A stretch of 64,000 nt of DNA, from assembly GCF_013415905.1 (NCBI RefSeq), contig NZ_CP058909.1, positions 4,464,001-4,528,000 of the forward strand, in the 5' to 3' direction. This stretch comes from Halosimplex pelagicum. GTDB lineage: Archaea > Halobacteriota > Halobacteria > Halobacteriales > Haloarculaceae. The notes below the pieces were generated by a model. The model saw only the letters and a program-made list of their open reading frames with translations. It was not told the origin of the DNA and did no database searches. This document shows, in pieces, positions 26,774-36,012 of the stretch (its first letter is position 1; each line of letters starts with the position of its first letter). Both the position numbers and the translations under genes were made by a program.

Positions 26774-27283
26774 ATGACGGACACCAGCGACCACCGGATC
26801 GAGCTCTACCTCCGGGGAGACACGTACGGCAGCTACGACCGCCAGCAGCGGGTCCTCGGGCGCGTCGAGGACCTGGAAGCCGAGGGCGTCGTCACCGACA
26901 CGGCGGTCGACGCCTCCTGGCAGCGCATCCGGACGCCCGAGCAGGACAGCCGCGACGAGGCGCTGGCGACCTACGAGGAGTTCGGCGAGTGGGCGAGCGA
27001 GAACGGCTACCGGCTCGAACCGGCCTTCGAGCGCCGCCAACGCTCGTACATCGGCAGCGACGCGGTCCACGACGTGGTCGTCTTCCCGATGGCGTCGCTC
27101 GCCGTCTACGAGGGCAGCGACCTGCAGGCCGTGTTCCCCTGCGCCGACGAGTCCGGCGAGATCAATTTCTCCGTGCAGGACTGTCTGGAGGCCTTCGAAT
27201 CCGGCGAGACCGACTGGTTCGAGCAGTTCGCGCCCGTGACGGTCGACCGCGCGAGCCCGCGACTGACCGTCAACGCGGACTGA
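26774..27283 (+). CDS. Haloarchaeal HTH-domain-like conserved protein
   Basis: A 169-residue acidic protein (MTDTSDHRIELYLRGDTYGS). A central segment (QQRVLGRVEDLEAEGVVTDTAV and EALATYEEFGEWASENG) and a conserved-looking VVVFPMASLAVYEGSDLQAVFPC stretch resemble a family of haloarchaeal HTH-related proteins, but I cannot place a DNA-binding helix with confidence. A GTG at 26762 would add four residues; the ATG was chosen because the residues between are not protein-like. The next gene follows 62 bp downstream on the same strand. Confidence 0.65.
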   Translation: MTDTSDHRIELYLRGDTYGSYDRQQRVLGRVEDLEAEGVVTDTAVDASWQRIRTPEQDSRDEALATYEEFGEWASENGYRLEPAFERRQRSYIGSDAVHDVVVFPMASLAVYEGSDLQAVFPCADESGEINFSVQDCLEAFESGETDWFEQFAPVTVDRASPRLTVNAD

Positions 27284-27345
27284 GACGGCTGATACAGTTT
27301 CGCTGCACGGTCAACGTTTTTCTGGGGGTCGGTCGACCGTCCCGT

Positions 27346-27774
27346 ATGGGTAGCTGGAACGGCTATCACCTCACGTTGGGTGTCGAGCGGCGCGACCCGG
27401 CGGCCGTCGCCGCGGAGTTGCGTCGAGAGATGGAACGGCTGGTCCCCGAGTTCACCCACGAGCGGCGAGCGCAGATTCGGGTCGACGACGACGCCGTCCA
27501 CTGGACGACCGGAAGAGAGCACGGCGGGGGCGTCATCGACGCGCTGTGGCTCAGCGACTTCGTGACGGATCTGGACGCCCGGGCGGCGTGGGCACTGGGG
27601 ATCCGTGAACAGGAGGCCGAGGCGAACGGCGGCGGGACGCTGTACGTCTGGATGGACGGCGGCTACGTCGAGGTCGACGACTACTGCGGGCTGTTCGGGC
27701 GGGCCGCCGACGACGCCGTCGCGCACTTCGAGCGCCAGTGGGACGCCAGCGGGGAGGTCGTCCACTCGTGGTGA
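27346..27774 (+). CDS. Small protein of unknown function, coupled to the HEAT-repeat gene
   Basis: A 142-residue acidic protein without signal or membrane helix (MGSWNGYHLTLGVERRDPAA). It is rich in aromatic residues in the second half (WTTGREHGG, LYVWMDGGYVEVDDYCGLFG). No family is recognised. Its stop overlaps the GTG start of the 850-residue HEAT-repeat protein by 4 bp, so the two products are made together and may bind each other. Confidence 0.65.
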   Translation: MGSWNGYHLTLGVERRDPAAVAAELRREMERLVPEFTHERRAQIRVDDDAVHWTTGREHGGGVIDALWLSDFVTDLDARAAWALGIREQEAEANGGGTLYVWMDGGYVEVDDYCGLFGRAADDAVAHFERQWDASGEVVHSW

Positions 27775-30323
27775 CCGAGCCCGTCGTGGGGTTCGCCGAG
27801 CGCGTGACCGGCACCACCCCGGACGACAGGGCGGCCGCCCTCGCGGCGCTCCGCGAGGAGAGCCCGGACGCGCTCGGTGCCGGACTCAGCGCGCTGTTCC
27901 GGACGGCCGCCACCGCCGACGACCCGAGCGACCGGCGGCTCGCGCTCGACGCCGCGTATCCGGTCGTCGCCGAGGTGCTGGCGTCGCTGGACGAACTGCC
28001 GCCGGCGCTGTTCGCCGCCCTCGACGACGAAGCGACGCGACTGCACGCGGCCGCGGTCGTCCGTGAACTCGACCCACGGGCCGAGACCGTCCGGTCGGCG
28101 CTGTCGGCCGCCGAACCCGCCCGCCGAGCGGCGGCGGCGCGATACCTCGAAGTCGTCGGCAGGGACGACCCGCTGGTCGAGGCGCTCGAAGCGGCGCTGA
28201 CGGACGAGGCGGCCGACGTGCGCGCCGCGGCGGCCGGCGCGCTATGTCGGGCGATCGAGCGCAGTCAGTGCAACAGCGACACCACGGTGCCCGAGCGCCT
28301 CCGCGCAACGGTCCCCGCCCTCGCGGACGCGGCGACGGCGGATCCCGACCCGCGGGTCCGGCGCGACGCGGCCGTCGCGGTCGGGTCGGTCGTGATGATC
28401 GACGACGAGGTAGCGACCGAGACCGTCGCGACGGGCGCGCGAGCGTTCGGACGGGCGGTGCTCGATGACGACGAGCGGGTTCGGTCCGCGGTGCTCGGGG
28501 TCGTCGACGCCCAGTCCGACCTCGCGTTTCGCGTCCCCGATCCAGCCGTACGGTTGTACGCGGTCGGACTGGCCGAGGCCGCGACCGAGGACGCCCCGGC
28601 CCCGGAGCGCGCCCGCGTCGACGCCGACGCCGTCGCGAAGCGGTCCGCGGAGCTGCCCGGATCAGCCGTCGCCGACCTCGTCGAACGCGGCTGGGAGGCT
28701 GCGTCGCCGTCGCCGTACGCCCGCGACCTCGTCGCGGCGCTGGCGACCGAGCGCCCGGACGCCGTCGCGGAGCGAGCCGGACGGATCAGGGACGGCGTCG
28801 AGCGCGGCGTCGGGGTCGGCGCCGGCGCGCGAGCGCTCGACGCGGTCGAGCCGGCCGACGGGACGGCGGTCGACGCGACGTTCGCCGCGCTCCGCGGATC
28901 GCTGTCGTCGGCGCCCGAGGCGGCGCCGTCCGTCGCGGAGCGGGCGCTGGACGCGGGGCGCGCCGACGAGGTGGCCGAGGCCGTCCGCCGCGCGGTCGTC
29001 GCGGAGCCGTCACCGGACGCTGTCGAGGCGCTCGTGACGCTGTCCGCGGGGAGCGATGGCGGGACGGCGGCGACGCTGTTCGACCTCGCGACCGACGACG
29101 CCGTCGACGACGACGCCCGACTGGCGGCGGCGAGCGGCTGCGCCACACTCCTCTGGCGCGGGGACGACCCGGCCGTCGATGCGACCGCACTCGTCGACGT
29201 CCTCGCCGGTTTCCTGGCTACGCCCGACGACGGCCGACGCTCGACCGCTGCGGACGCGCTCGCCGCCGTCGGACGCGGCGCCGCCGACCCGGATCCGGCC
29301 GCGGCCGCGTTCGCCGACGGCGGTGCGGCCGAGGACGACGAGCCGCTCGCGGTGCTCGCGGAAGCGGCGCCCAGCCAGGCGGCGACGGTGATCGAGGCGC
29401 TGGTCGACGGGCTGGTACCAGGTGAGGGGCGGAACAACACCGAGCGCCTGAATCCCGTCGTAGCCGCGGTCGACGCGGACCCGGCGGTCGGGACCTCGGC
29501 GCTCCCGTCCCTCCTCACTGCGATGGGGGTCACGGGCGCCGACGTCGGATTCGCCCGGGTTACAGCTGCCGAGATACTGGAGACGGTCGCGACGGCGGAA
29601 CCGGCGGCGGTCGTCCCGCTCGCTGGAGACCTCCCCGTCCTCCTCGCCGACGGGTGTCCGTCGGTCCGGACGGCCGGTGCGGCCGCGCTGGCGGCAGCGG
29701 GCGACGCCGACCCCGACGCCGTCCCGGAGCGACTGCGGGCGCTCTCTCGGGTCGACCGCGACGACGAGCGCTGGCCGATGGGGGTCGTCGTACGCGACGC
29801 GCCGAAGCTCGCCGAGCGAGCGCTCGCGGACACCCTGTCGTTTCGGCCGAGAGACGAGACGGAGACGGCCGAGTTCGTCGCGTCGATCGCTCGGAGCGAC
29901 CGCGAACTGGCGACCGACGCCGTCGAGTGGGTCCGCGACCTGCTGTGGGCCGGCGTCGAGGTGAAGTCCGCCGCGGAGTTCGTCGGCGCACTCGCCGAGC
30001 GCGACGCGGACCTGGCGGCCCGATGCGCCGAGGCGGTCGCCGCGAACGTGGACGCGGAGACGCCGCGGTGGGAACGGCGAGCGGCCATTCGGGCGCTCGC
30101 GGCCGTCGCCGAGCAGCGTCCTGAGGTCGTGCGGGCCGCGTTCGACGGCGCCGTCGACGAGTCACCGGCCGCCTACCGCGAGGCCATCTTCTGGCAGTTC
30201 GAGGACGACGTCGACGAACTGTTCGACGCTGCGGGCATCGGCCGCTCGGCCGGGTCGGGCACCGCGACCGACGGACGCCCCGACTGCGACCGGTTCTGGG
30301 CTGAACTCGACGAGCGGATCTGA
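27771..30323 (+). CDS. Large HEAT-repeat protein
   Basis: An 850-residue all-helical protein composed of degenerate HEAT repeats of about 35-45 residues throughout, for example DPRVRRDAAVAVGSVV, DDERVRSAVLGVVDAQ, DEAADVRAAAAGALCRAIE and CPSVRTAGAAALAAAG. Such solenoids serve as scaffolds for protein complexes. No catalytic domain, signal peptide or membrane helix is visible. Ala and Asp content is extreme and the C-terminus ends in a normal helical block (CDRFWAELDERI). Start at GTG 27771, overlapping the preceding stop, or GTG 27768; longer forms reach back into the preceding gene. Partner unknown; the 142-residue protein upstream is the best candidate. Confidence 0.8.
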   Translation: MTEPVVGFAERVTGTTPDDRAAALAALREESPDALGAGLSALFRTAATADDPSDRRLALDAAYPVVAEVLASLDELPPALFAALDDEATRLHAAAVVRELDPRAETVRSALSAAEPARRAAAARYLEVVGRDDPLVEALEAALTDEAADVRAAAAGALCRAIERSQCNSDTTVPERLRATVPALADAATADPDPRVRRDAAVAVGSVVMIDDEVATETVATGARAFGRAVLDDDERVRSAVLGVVDAQSDLAFRVPDPAVRLYAVGLAEAATEDAPAPERARVDADAVAKRSAELPGSAVADLVERGWEAASPSPYARDLVAALATERPDAVAERAGRIRDGVERGVGVGAGARALDAVEPADGTAVDATFAALRGSLSSAPEAAPSVAERALDAGRADEVAEAVRRAVVAEPSPDAVEALVTLSAGSDGGTAATLFDLATDDAVDDDARLAAASGCATLLWRGDDPAVDATALVDVLAGFLATPDDGRRSTAADALAAVGRGAADPDPAAAAFADGGAAEDDEPLAVLAEAAPSQAATVIEALVDGLVPGEGRNNTERLNPVVAAVDADPAVGTSALPSLLTAMGVTGADVGFARVTAAEILETVATAEPAAVVPLAGDLPVLLADGCPSVRTAGAAALAAAGDADPDAVPERLRALSRVDRDDERWPMGVVVRDAPKLAERALADTLSFRPRDETETAEFVASIARSDRELATDAVEWVRDLLWAGVEVKSAAEFVGALAERDADLAARCAEAVAANVDAETPRWERRAAIRALAAVAEQRPEVVRAAFDGAVDESPAAYREAIFWQFEDDVDELFDAAGIGRSAGSGTATDGRPDCDRFWAELDERI

Positions 30324-30360
30324 GGCGAGCCGCCGGAGACGGACGGGGAGGGGGCCCCGT

Positions 30361-31509
30361 TCAGCCCCGCAACGCCTCGACGGGACGCTCGTTGGCCGCT
30401 TTCCACGCCGGGTAGAGCCCGCTGACCAGGCTCGTCCCGACGCCGAACGCGAAGGCGAGCCCGATGTAGAGGAAGTTCCCCGGGCGGAAGGCGAGCATCG
30501 CGTCGCCGACGACGAAGTGGTTGAGGACCAGCCCGGCGACGACGGAGAAGGCGGCTCCGGCGAGGCCGCCGATGATCCCGAGCAGGACGGCCTCCGAGAG
30601 CATGATCTTCAGCACGTCGAGCTTCTGGAAGCCGACGGCGCGCAACACGCCGATCTCCTGGCGGCGCTCGACGGCGCTCATCAGCATCACGTTGAGGATG
30701 CTGACGCCGGCGACGAGCAGGGAGATGGAGCCGATCCCGATGAGGAAGAGGTTGACGGCCTGGAACGACTGCCCGATCTGGTCGGCGACCCCGGAGTAGT
30801 CCTGAACGGTGACGCGCTCGCGGCGGTCGTTCAGCTGGGCGCGGATCGCCATGGCCGTGGCGTTGGCGGCCGTGCTGTCGGTCTCGGTGACGGTGATGGT
30901 GTCGTAGCCGCGGCTCTCGAAGCTCCGCATCGGGAGGACGATCTGGTCGCTCGGGTTGGTGTAGCCGAAGCCCTGGCTCGGCGAGAGCACCGCGACGACC
31001 CTGACCGTCGAACCGTTGACGGCGATCGTGTCCCCGGGACCCAGGCCGCGCTGGTCGGCGAGGTTCGGCCCGATCAGGGCGCCGGTCCGGTAGGGTTGGG
31101 GGATCGACCCCTCGCGGGCCTCGAACAGTTTGCCCGGTTGGTCGATCCCCATGACTACCCTGTTCTCGGACGCCTCCCTGCTGTAGGTGACGGTGGTGAA
31201 CCGCTGTAGCGCGGGCGCGACCGTCGCGCCCGAGCCGGCGACCGACTCGACCTGCCGCAGGTCCCGCTCGGTGAGCGCGTCGGGCGCTCCCTCGGCGTCG
31301 CTCGGCTGGACCATCACCTGGTTGCCGATGCTGCCGAGGTTCTCGGTGAGCTGGTAGCGCAGCGTCAGCCCGAACATCCCCAGCGACGCGATGGCGATGA
31401 CGCCGATGACGATGCCCAGCGCCGCCAGCACCGACCGGACCTTCGTCCGGCCGATGTTGCGCCGGGCCATCAGCAGCGCCGGGAACCGCCGGCGCAGCCA
31501 CCGCATCAC
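30361..31509 (-). CDS. MacB/FtsX-like ABC transporter permease
   Basis: A 382-residue permease with the MacB-type layout: one transmembrane helix near residues 22-45 (GIVIGVIAIASLGMFGLTL), a large extracytoplasmic domain (about 50-255), then three helices at the C-terminus (FLIGIGSISLLVAGVSILNVML, GIIGGLAGAAFSVVAGLVL, YIGLAFAFGVGTSLVSGLYPAW). The MSAVERRQEIGVLRAVGFQK loop before the second helix is the conserved FtsX-family contact with the ATPase. The preceding ATPase gene overlaps by 4 bp. With the secreted CARDB-like protein upstream, it would form a mechanotransmission exporter for peptides, lipids or surface proteins. Confidence 0.92.
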   Translation of the reverse strand: MMRWLRRRFPALLMARRNIGRTKVRSVLAALGIVIGVIAIASLGMFGLTLRYQLTENLGSIGNQVMVQPSDAEGAPDALTERDLRQVESVAGSGATVAPALQRFTTVTYSREASENRVVMGIDQPGKLFEAREGSIPQPYRTGALIGPNLADQRGLGPGDTIAVNGSTVRVVAVLSPSQGFGYTNPSDQIVLPMRSFESRGYDTITVTETDSTAANATAMAIRAQLNDRRERVTVQDYSGVADQIGQSFQAVNLFLIGIGSISLLVAGVSILNVMLMSAVERRQEIGVLRAVGFQKLDVLKIMLSEAVLLGIIGGLAGAAFSVVAGLVLNHFVVGDAMLAFRPGNFLYIGLAFAFGVGTSLVSGLYPAWKAANERPVEALRG

Positions 31510-32291
31510 GGCCGATCACCGCCGGCGGGTCCGTCCTCCGGCGAGCCGGTCGCGCCCGCGGTCGGCCCCGGGTCAGCGGCGTCGCCGGGACCGGTCGCCG
31601 GCTTCCCGTGGCCGCCGTCGGTCGGAGCCTCCTCGCCCATGAGACCGTCGACGAGCTCCACCGTCCGGTCGACGTACTCGTTGACGAGTTCGTCGTGCGT
31701 GACGGCGATGACGGCCACGTCCCGCTCGGTGATCTCGACGAACTCCTCCAGGATCTGGCGGCCGGTGTCGCGGTCGAGGTTCCCCGTCGGTTCGTCGGCG
31801 AGCAGGAGCCGGGGCTCGTTGATGAGCGAGCGGGCGATGGCGACGCGCTGTTTCTGGCCGCCCGACAGCTCGTCGGGCTTGTGGTCGAGCCGGTCGCCCA
31901 GGCCCATCCGTTCGAGCAGGTCGACCGACCGCTCCTCGACGCTCGGGTCGTGGTCGAAGAGTGCGGGCACCTCGACGTTCTCCTTCGCGGTGAGCGTCGG
32001 GATGAGGTAGAAGTTCTGGAAGACGAACCCGATGGTGCGCTTGCGGGCGGCCGTCTGCTCGCGGTCGGTGAGGCCGGTCACGTCCTCGCCGTCGAGCAGG
32101 ACCTCGCCCTCGCTGGGGTCGTCGAGCAGGCCGAGCAGGTTGAGCAGCGTGGTCTTGCCGCTCCCGCTGGGCCCCATGATGGAGACGAACTCGCCGGGCT
32201 CGACGGCGAAGTCGATCCCCTTCAGGGCCTCCAGCGTCTCCCCGCCGGTCCGGTAGCGCTTGACGACGCCCCGGGTCTCAATCACCGCCAC
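31506..32291 (-). CDS. ABC transporter ATP-binding protein (MacB/LolD type)
   Basis: A 261-residue ATPase of the LolD/MacB class. Walker A GPSGSGKTT (about 40-48), the Q-loop in FVFQNFYLIPTLTAKENV, signature LSGGQKQRVAIARSL, Walker B LLLADEPTGNLD and H-loop VTHD are all intact. It has a proline- and glycine-rich C-terminal extension of about 40 residues after the ATPase core. The GTG start at 32291 overlaps the upstream gene by 14 bp. It powers the permease at 30361-31509. Confidence 0.93.
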   Translation of the reverse strand: MAVIETRGVVKRYRTGGETLEALKGIDFAVEPGEFVSIMGPSGSGKTTLLNLLGLLDDPSEGEVLLDGEDVTGLTDREQTAARKRTIGFVFQNFYLIPTLTAKENVEVPALFDHDPSVEERSVDLLERMGLGDRLDHKPDELSGGQKQRVAIARSLINEPRLLLADEPTGNLDRDTGRQILEEFVEITERDVAVIAVTHDELVNEYVDRTVELVDGLMGEEAPTDGGHGKPATGPGDAADPGPTAGATGSPEDGPAGGDRP

Positions 32292-34077
32292 GGCTCGCCC
32301 TCCAGGCGCGGACGACCACGGCGAGGACGGCGATCACCACGATTGCACCGACCGCCAGCGGGACGAGGAACCCGCCGCCACCGGAGTTCGCGTCGATGTC
32401 AGGACCGGCGGCGAGCGCGCGGCTGGCGCCCGCGGCGTCGACCTCGACGGTGCGGGTGTGGCGCTGGCCGTCGACGAGGTATTCGACCCGTACCGGGACC
32501 GACGAGACGTTGCCTCGCGTGCTCGCGTACACGTCGAACGAGACGAAGTCACTCGCGGGGACGGTGCCGACGAAGTACTCGCGGTTGGGCGAGGTCGGCG
32601 TCACCTCCTCGGTGTCGACGACGCTGACGAGCACGCTCTGGGCGTCGGTCGTCCCGAGGTTGCTCGCGCTCCCCGAGATGCGGAGTCGGCCTCCATCGGG
32701 CACGACCTCCAGTCCGGTCAGGCCGATGGTACCGGGCGTCTGGGTGAGCGTCGTCGACGCGCTCGTCCGGCCCCGTTCGCGGGCCACGTCGTAGGTGGCG
32801 ACCACGTCGACCGCGGCGCGGTCTTCGGAGAGCGTCGAGTTCAGGCGAACCGTCCGGGACTCGCCGGCGGCGACGCGGTCGACGAGCGCCTGCCCGACCG
32901 AGGCGTTCGGCGAACTGGCGCGCACGCTGACGTTCGAGAGCGGAGCGTTGCCCCGGTTGAGCACCGACACCGTCACCGCCTGGGAGTTGCCGCCCTCGCG
33001 GGTGCTCAGGTCGAGCGCGACGCTGTCCCGGAGCGGGTCCGTCTGGAGGGTGACCGTCTCCGTGACGGTCCGGGTCGCCCCGCCGGGCGTCGAGTACGAG
33101 AGCGTCGCGGTCACCTCGTGGTCGCCCGCGGCCGACGGGCGGAAGTCGAACGCGGCCGTCGCCGACTCGCCGTCGGCGATCCGGGTGAACACCGAGCGGT
33201 CGTTGCGGACGGCGATCCCGTCGCCGGCGACCGTCAACTCGGCGTTGGTCACCGCCGCGCCGAGCCCGTTGGCGACCGTGACCGTGCCGTCGGACTCCAG
33301 CCCGGCGATGGAGGTGTTCGCGTCGATGTCGAGTTGCGGGCGCTCGGTCTCCGTCCGGACCGTCACCGTGTCGGTGACCGTGTCGGTCACGCCGCCGGCG
33401 GTCGTGTAGGTGAGCGTCGCCGTCATCCGGTGGCGGCCGTCGTCGTCGGCGCGGTAGTCGAACTCGACGGTGCGGGAGGCGTTGCTCCCGACCGTCGCGA
33501 GCACTTCCCGGCGGTTCGTGATGCTGACGTTCTCGCCGTCGACGGTCAGTTCGACGCTCTCGATGGGGCTCGACAGGCTGTTGGCGACGGTGACCGAGCC
33601 GTCCGCGCGGACGCCGGCGACGGAGTCGTTGGCGTCGATGTCCAGTTGCGGATAGCGCTCCTCGACGGTGATCGAGACCGGGTAACTCAGCCGCGTTCGC
33701 CGGTCCTGGTCGGTATCGCGACCGGAGACGTTGACCTGCAGGTCGTACGTGCCGGCCTCGTCGAACGAGACCGACAGCGGGACGGACCTGTCCGAGCCCG
33801 CCGGGACGGTCCCGATGTTCTTCACGTCGGCGTACTCCTTCGGGTGGGGCCCGTCGTTGGCCTTGATAATCCGCACGCGGTCGACGAAGTAGCCCGCGGA
33901 GCTACTGTCGAAGTTCTCGATGGTCGGTTCGATCGTGATCTCGTCGCCGGGGACCGGTTCGGCGGGGGTCACGTCGACCGACGAGATGGTCACGTTCACG
34001 CTGGTTGCGGCCGCGACGGCCGGAAGCGATGCGACTGCGATCAGGACCGCGAGTGCTATCGTCTTGTTTCGGTTCAT
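32278..34077 (-). CDS. Secreted membrane-anchored CARDB-like (COG1361) protein, exporter partner
   Basis: A 599-residue surface protein: signal peptide at residues 1-24 (KTIALAVLIAVASLPAVAAA), then repeated beta-sandwich domains of the CARDB/NEW3 type (TPAEPVPGDEITIEPTIENF, RSVPLSVSFDEAGTYDLQVNV and two near-identical blocks beginning ERPQLDIDAN or ERYPQLDIDAN), and a C-terminal transmembrane helix (VPLAVGAIVVIAVLAVVVRAW) followed by a positively charged tail. The pair of about 130-residue blocks around residues 150-390 is an internal duplication. In archaea such proteins are often encoded with MacB-like ABC transporters and are thought to be cell-surface adaptors. It overlaps the ATPase gene by 14 bp. 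Confidence 0.85.
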   Translation of the reverse strand: MNRNKTIALAVLIAVASLPAVAAATSVNVTISSVDVTPAEPVPGDEITIEPTIENFDSSSAGYFVDRVRIIKANDGPHPKEYADVKNIGTVPAGSDRSVPLSVSFDEAGTYDLQVNVSGRDTDQDRRTRLSYPVSITVEERYPQLDIDANDSVAGVRADGSVTVANSLSSPIESVELTVDGENVSITNRREVLATVGSNASRTVEFDYRADDDGRHRMTATLTYTTAGGVTDTVTDTVTVRTETERPQLDIDANTSIAGLESDGTVTVANGLGAAVTNAELTVAGDGIAVRNDRSVFTRIADGESATAAFDFRPSAAGDHEVTATLSYSTPGGATRTVTETVTLQTDPLRDSVALDLSTREGGNSQAVTVSVLNRGNAPLSNVSVRASSPNASVGQALVDRVAAGESRTVRLNSTLSEDRAAVDVVATYDVARERGRTSASTTLTQTPGTIGLTGLEVVPDGGRLRISGSASNLGTTDAQSVLVSVVDTEEVTPTSPNREYFVGTVPASDFVSFDVYASTRGNVSSVPVRVEYLVDGQRHTRTVEVDAAGASRALAAGPDIDANSGGGGFLVPLAVGAIVVIAVLAVVVRAWRASRGGD

Positions 34078-34147
34078 TGGTCGGGGGAGGTGTGGCTCGT
34101 GACTGTCGACTCGATGCGGGGACGCGGGGAGCGAGCGTGGCGGATCA

Positions 34148-34806
34148 TCACAGGACTTCGACGGCGACCAGGAGCGTCCGGAGCGAGAGCAACACCGCGA
34201 TCAGCACCGGGACGGCGACGGTCAGCGCCGCCTCCCGGACGTTCAGTGTACGGGCGTGTTTCATCGCGAACGTCCAGAGGAACGCGCACCAGAGGGTGAA
34301 GACGATGCCGAGCGCCGCCGTCAGCGCCACCATCGGCCCGGTCTGGAGCGCCCGGTTGAACTGCTGCATCGACTCCTGAGTGATCTCCGAGGGCACGTCG
34401 ATCCCTCGGACGTTGAATCGATAGTAGGTGAGCGGAATGCCGACGGCCGACCCGATGAGGCTGGGGACGAACCCCCAGCCCACGAGCGCGAACGTCGTCG
34501 AGAAGTCGCCCTCGCCGCCGAACGCCACGGAGACGGCGTGGAACAGCCCGGCGTACAGCAGCCAGATCACGAACGGCCCGGCGATGACGAACAGGTACGT
34601 GAACGCCTGGATGAACGCCACGAACCCGCTCCGGCGCCGACGCCTTCGAACAGTTGCGACGTGAACCGCGACTGCAACACCGCCGCGACCACGTCGACCG
34701 CGACGACCGCGAGTATCACGACCAGCGGCCCTTTCAGCGACGGATCGGACCCCTGCCGACGGAAGAACTCGTCCGGATCGGTCAGCAGAGACAGTACGGA
34801 GGGCAT
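34148..34806 (-). pseudogene. Yip1-like membrane protein gene with a one-base frameshift
   Basis: Start ATG at 34806 (MPSVLSLLTDPDEFFRRQGS), with a first transmembrane helix (GPLVVILAVVAVDVVAAVL) up to about residue 60; the frame then runs into nonsense after the FEGVGAGAG segment. The next frame continues FVAFIQAFTYLFVIAGPFVIWLLYAGLF and carries four more helices to 34148. The total length is 659 bp, one base short of 220 codons, and the two halves join exactly if one base is added within the AACCC run at about 34623-34627. The FFRR motif before helix 1 and the five-helix pattern resemble the Yip1 domain family. A GTG at 34621 could restart the second half. Either a real deletion or a sequence error. 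Confidence 0.75.
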
Positions 34807-34914
34807 CTCGCCGGGGATTCCGTAGAGCGGTAACTTAAAACTTTGTTTCAGGAGACAGGTCTGAACTCGAACAGGTTCGACGTGTCGGACCTGCGGGACC
34901 GCGGGCTCGGGTCC

Positions 34915-35928
34915 TCACCGCGGGAGTTCGGCCAGCAAGCGGTCGAACTGCTGGCGGTACTGGAACTCGGCGCGGGCTCGTCCCAGGTCGTCCTCGGCGA
35001 AGGCGTCGTCGAAGCCGGTCATCCGCCACAGCAGCGTCGACAGCTGGTAGATCGGCTTGCACCGCTCGTAGGCCTCGCCGGGGTCGAACTCAACGTGCGT
35101 CCGGTACCCCTCGTAGAGCTGTTCGCGCAGGCGTTCGCACACCTGCGGGTCGTCGAACGTCGAGTCGATGTAGAGGAACTCCGACTGGGCGAGCTGGTAG
35201 TCGCGGTGGGCCGCCAGCGTGTCCTGCCAGTCCAGGACGGCGGTGATAGGGTCGGGCTCGTCGAGCATGCAGAGCAGGTTCGTCGGCTGCATGTCGTCGT
35301 GGACGAGCCGGGGCATCCCGTCCTCGGGCACCAGCGGGAGCGTCTCCTCGATGGCGTCGCGCGCCCGCGACTGCATCCCCTCGAAGGGCGTCCCGCCGAG
35401 GCGGTCGATGTGCGAGCGGGTGAGGTCGCCGAAGTACTCCCGCCAGTTGCCCCGCCAGTTGCGGATCGTGATCCGGTCGTCGTAGAGCATCAGCCGCCCG
35501 AACGCCTCGAAGGCGATCTCCGAGTGCAGGTCGCCCATGATCGACCCGACCTGCTCGATGACTCGCTCCCAGTGGCTCTGGTCCATCGCGCCGTACTGGT
35601 CGGCGAGGTTGTCGCCGCGGACCCGCTCGGTGACGAAGTACGGCGGCACCGACCGCTCGGGTTCCTGCTTGAACACGAGGATCCGGGGGATCGGGATCTC
35701 GGTGCGGTCGGCGACGTACTCGTGGAGCTTCGGCTCGACGGCGAACCGGTCGTCACCCGGCGGTTCGAACTTGACGACGACCTCGTACTCGTTGCCCTGG
35801 TAGACGAGCGTGACCATGTACACGTCGGCGCGGGTCCCACCGGTGGCCGCTTCGTAGCTGAACTCCTCGTAGTCCGGCCCGGACTCGTCGAGGACGGCTT
35901 CGATATCGGCGGCCGATGTCGTCTGCAC
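34915..35928 (-). CDS. Aminoglycoside phosphotransferase (APH) family kinase
   Basis: A 337-residue protein of the APH/choline kinase fold. The catalytic loop is RLVHDDMQPTNLL (His-x-Asp-x(4)-Asn) and the metal-binding DFG-equivalent is AVLDWQD. The N-terminal lobe has VYMVTLVYQGNEYEVVVKFEP with the ATP lysine. This family phosphorylates hydroxyl groups of small molecules; haloarchaea have many members, mostly of unknown substrate, and resistance is not implied. The start is GTG (35928). An AT-rich stretch (ACATTTTTCTC on the minus strand) lies just upstream. Confidence 0.87.
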   Translation of the reverse strand: MQTTSAADIEAVLDESGPDYEEFSYEAATGGTRADVYMVTLVYQGNEYEVVVKFEPPGDDRFAVEPKLHEYVADRTEIPIPRILVFKQEPERSVPPYFVTERVRGDNLADQYGAMDQSHWERVIEQVGSIMGDLHSEIAFEAFGRLMLYDDRITIRNWRGNWREYFGDLTRSHIDRLGGTPFEGMQSRARDAIEETLPLVPEDGMPRLVHDDMQPTNLLCMLDEPDPITAVLDWQDTLAAHRDYQLAQSEFLYIDSTFDDPQVCERLREQLYEGYRTHVEFDPGEAYERCKPIYQLSTLLWRMTGFDDAFAEDDLGRARAEFQYRQQFDRLLAELPR

Positions 35929-36012
35929 GCCACCCTATTGATCAGGGGGTGAGAAAAATGTATCACCTGCGGCGAGGCCGCCCGCCCGCGTTCTGTCGGC
36001 CGAGCGATTCGT

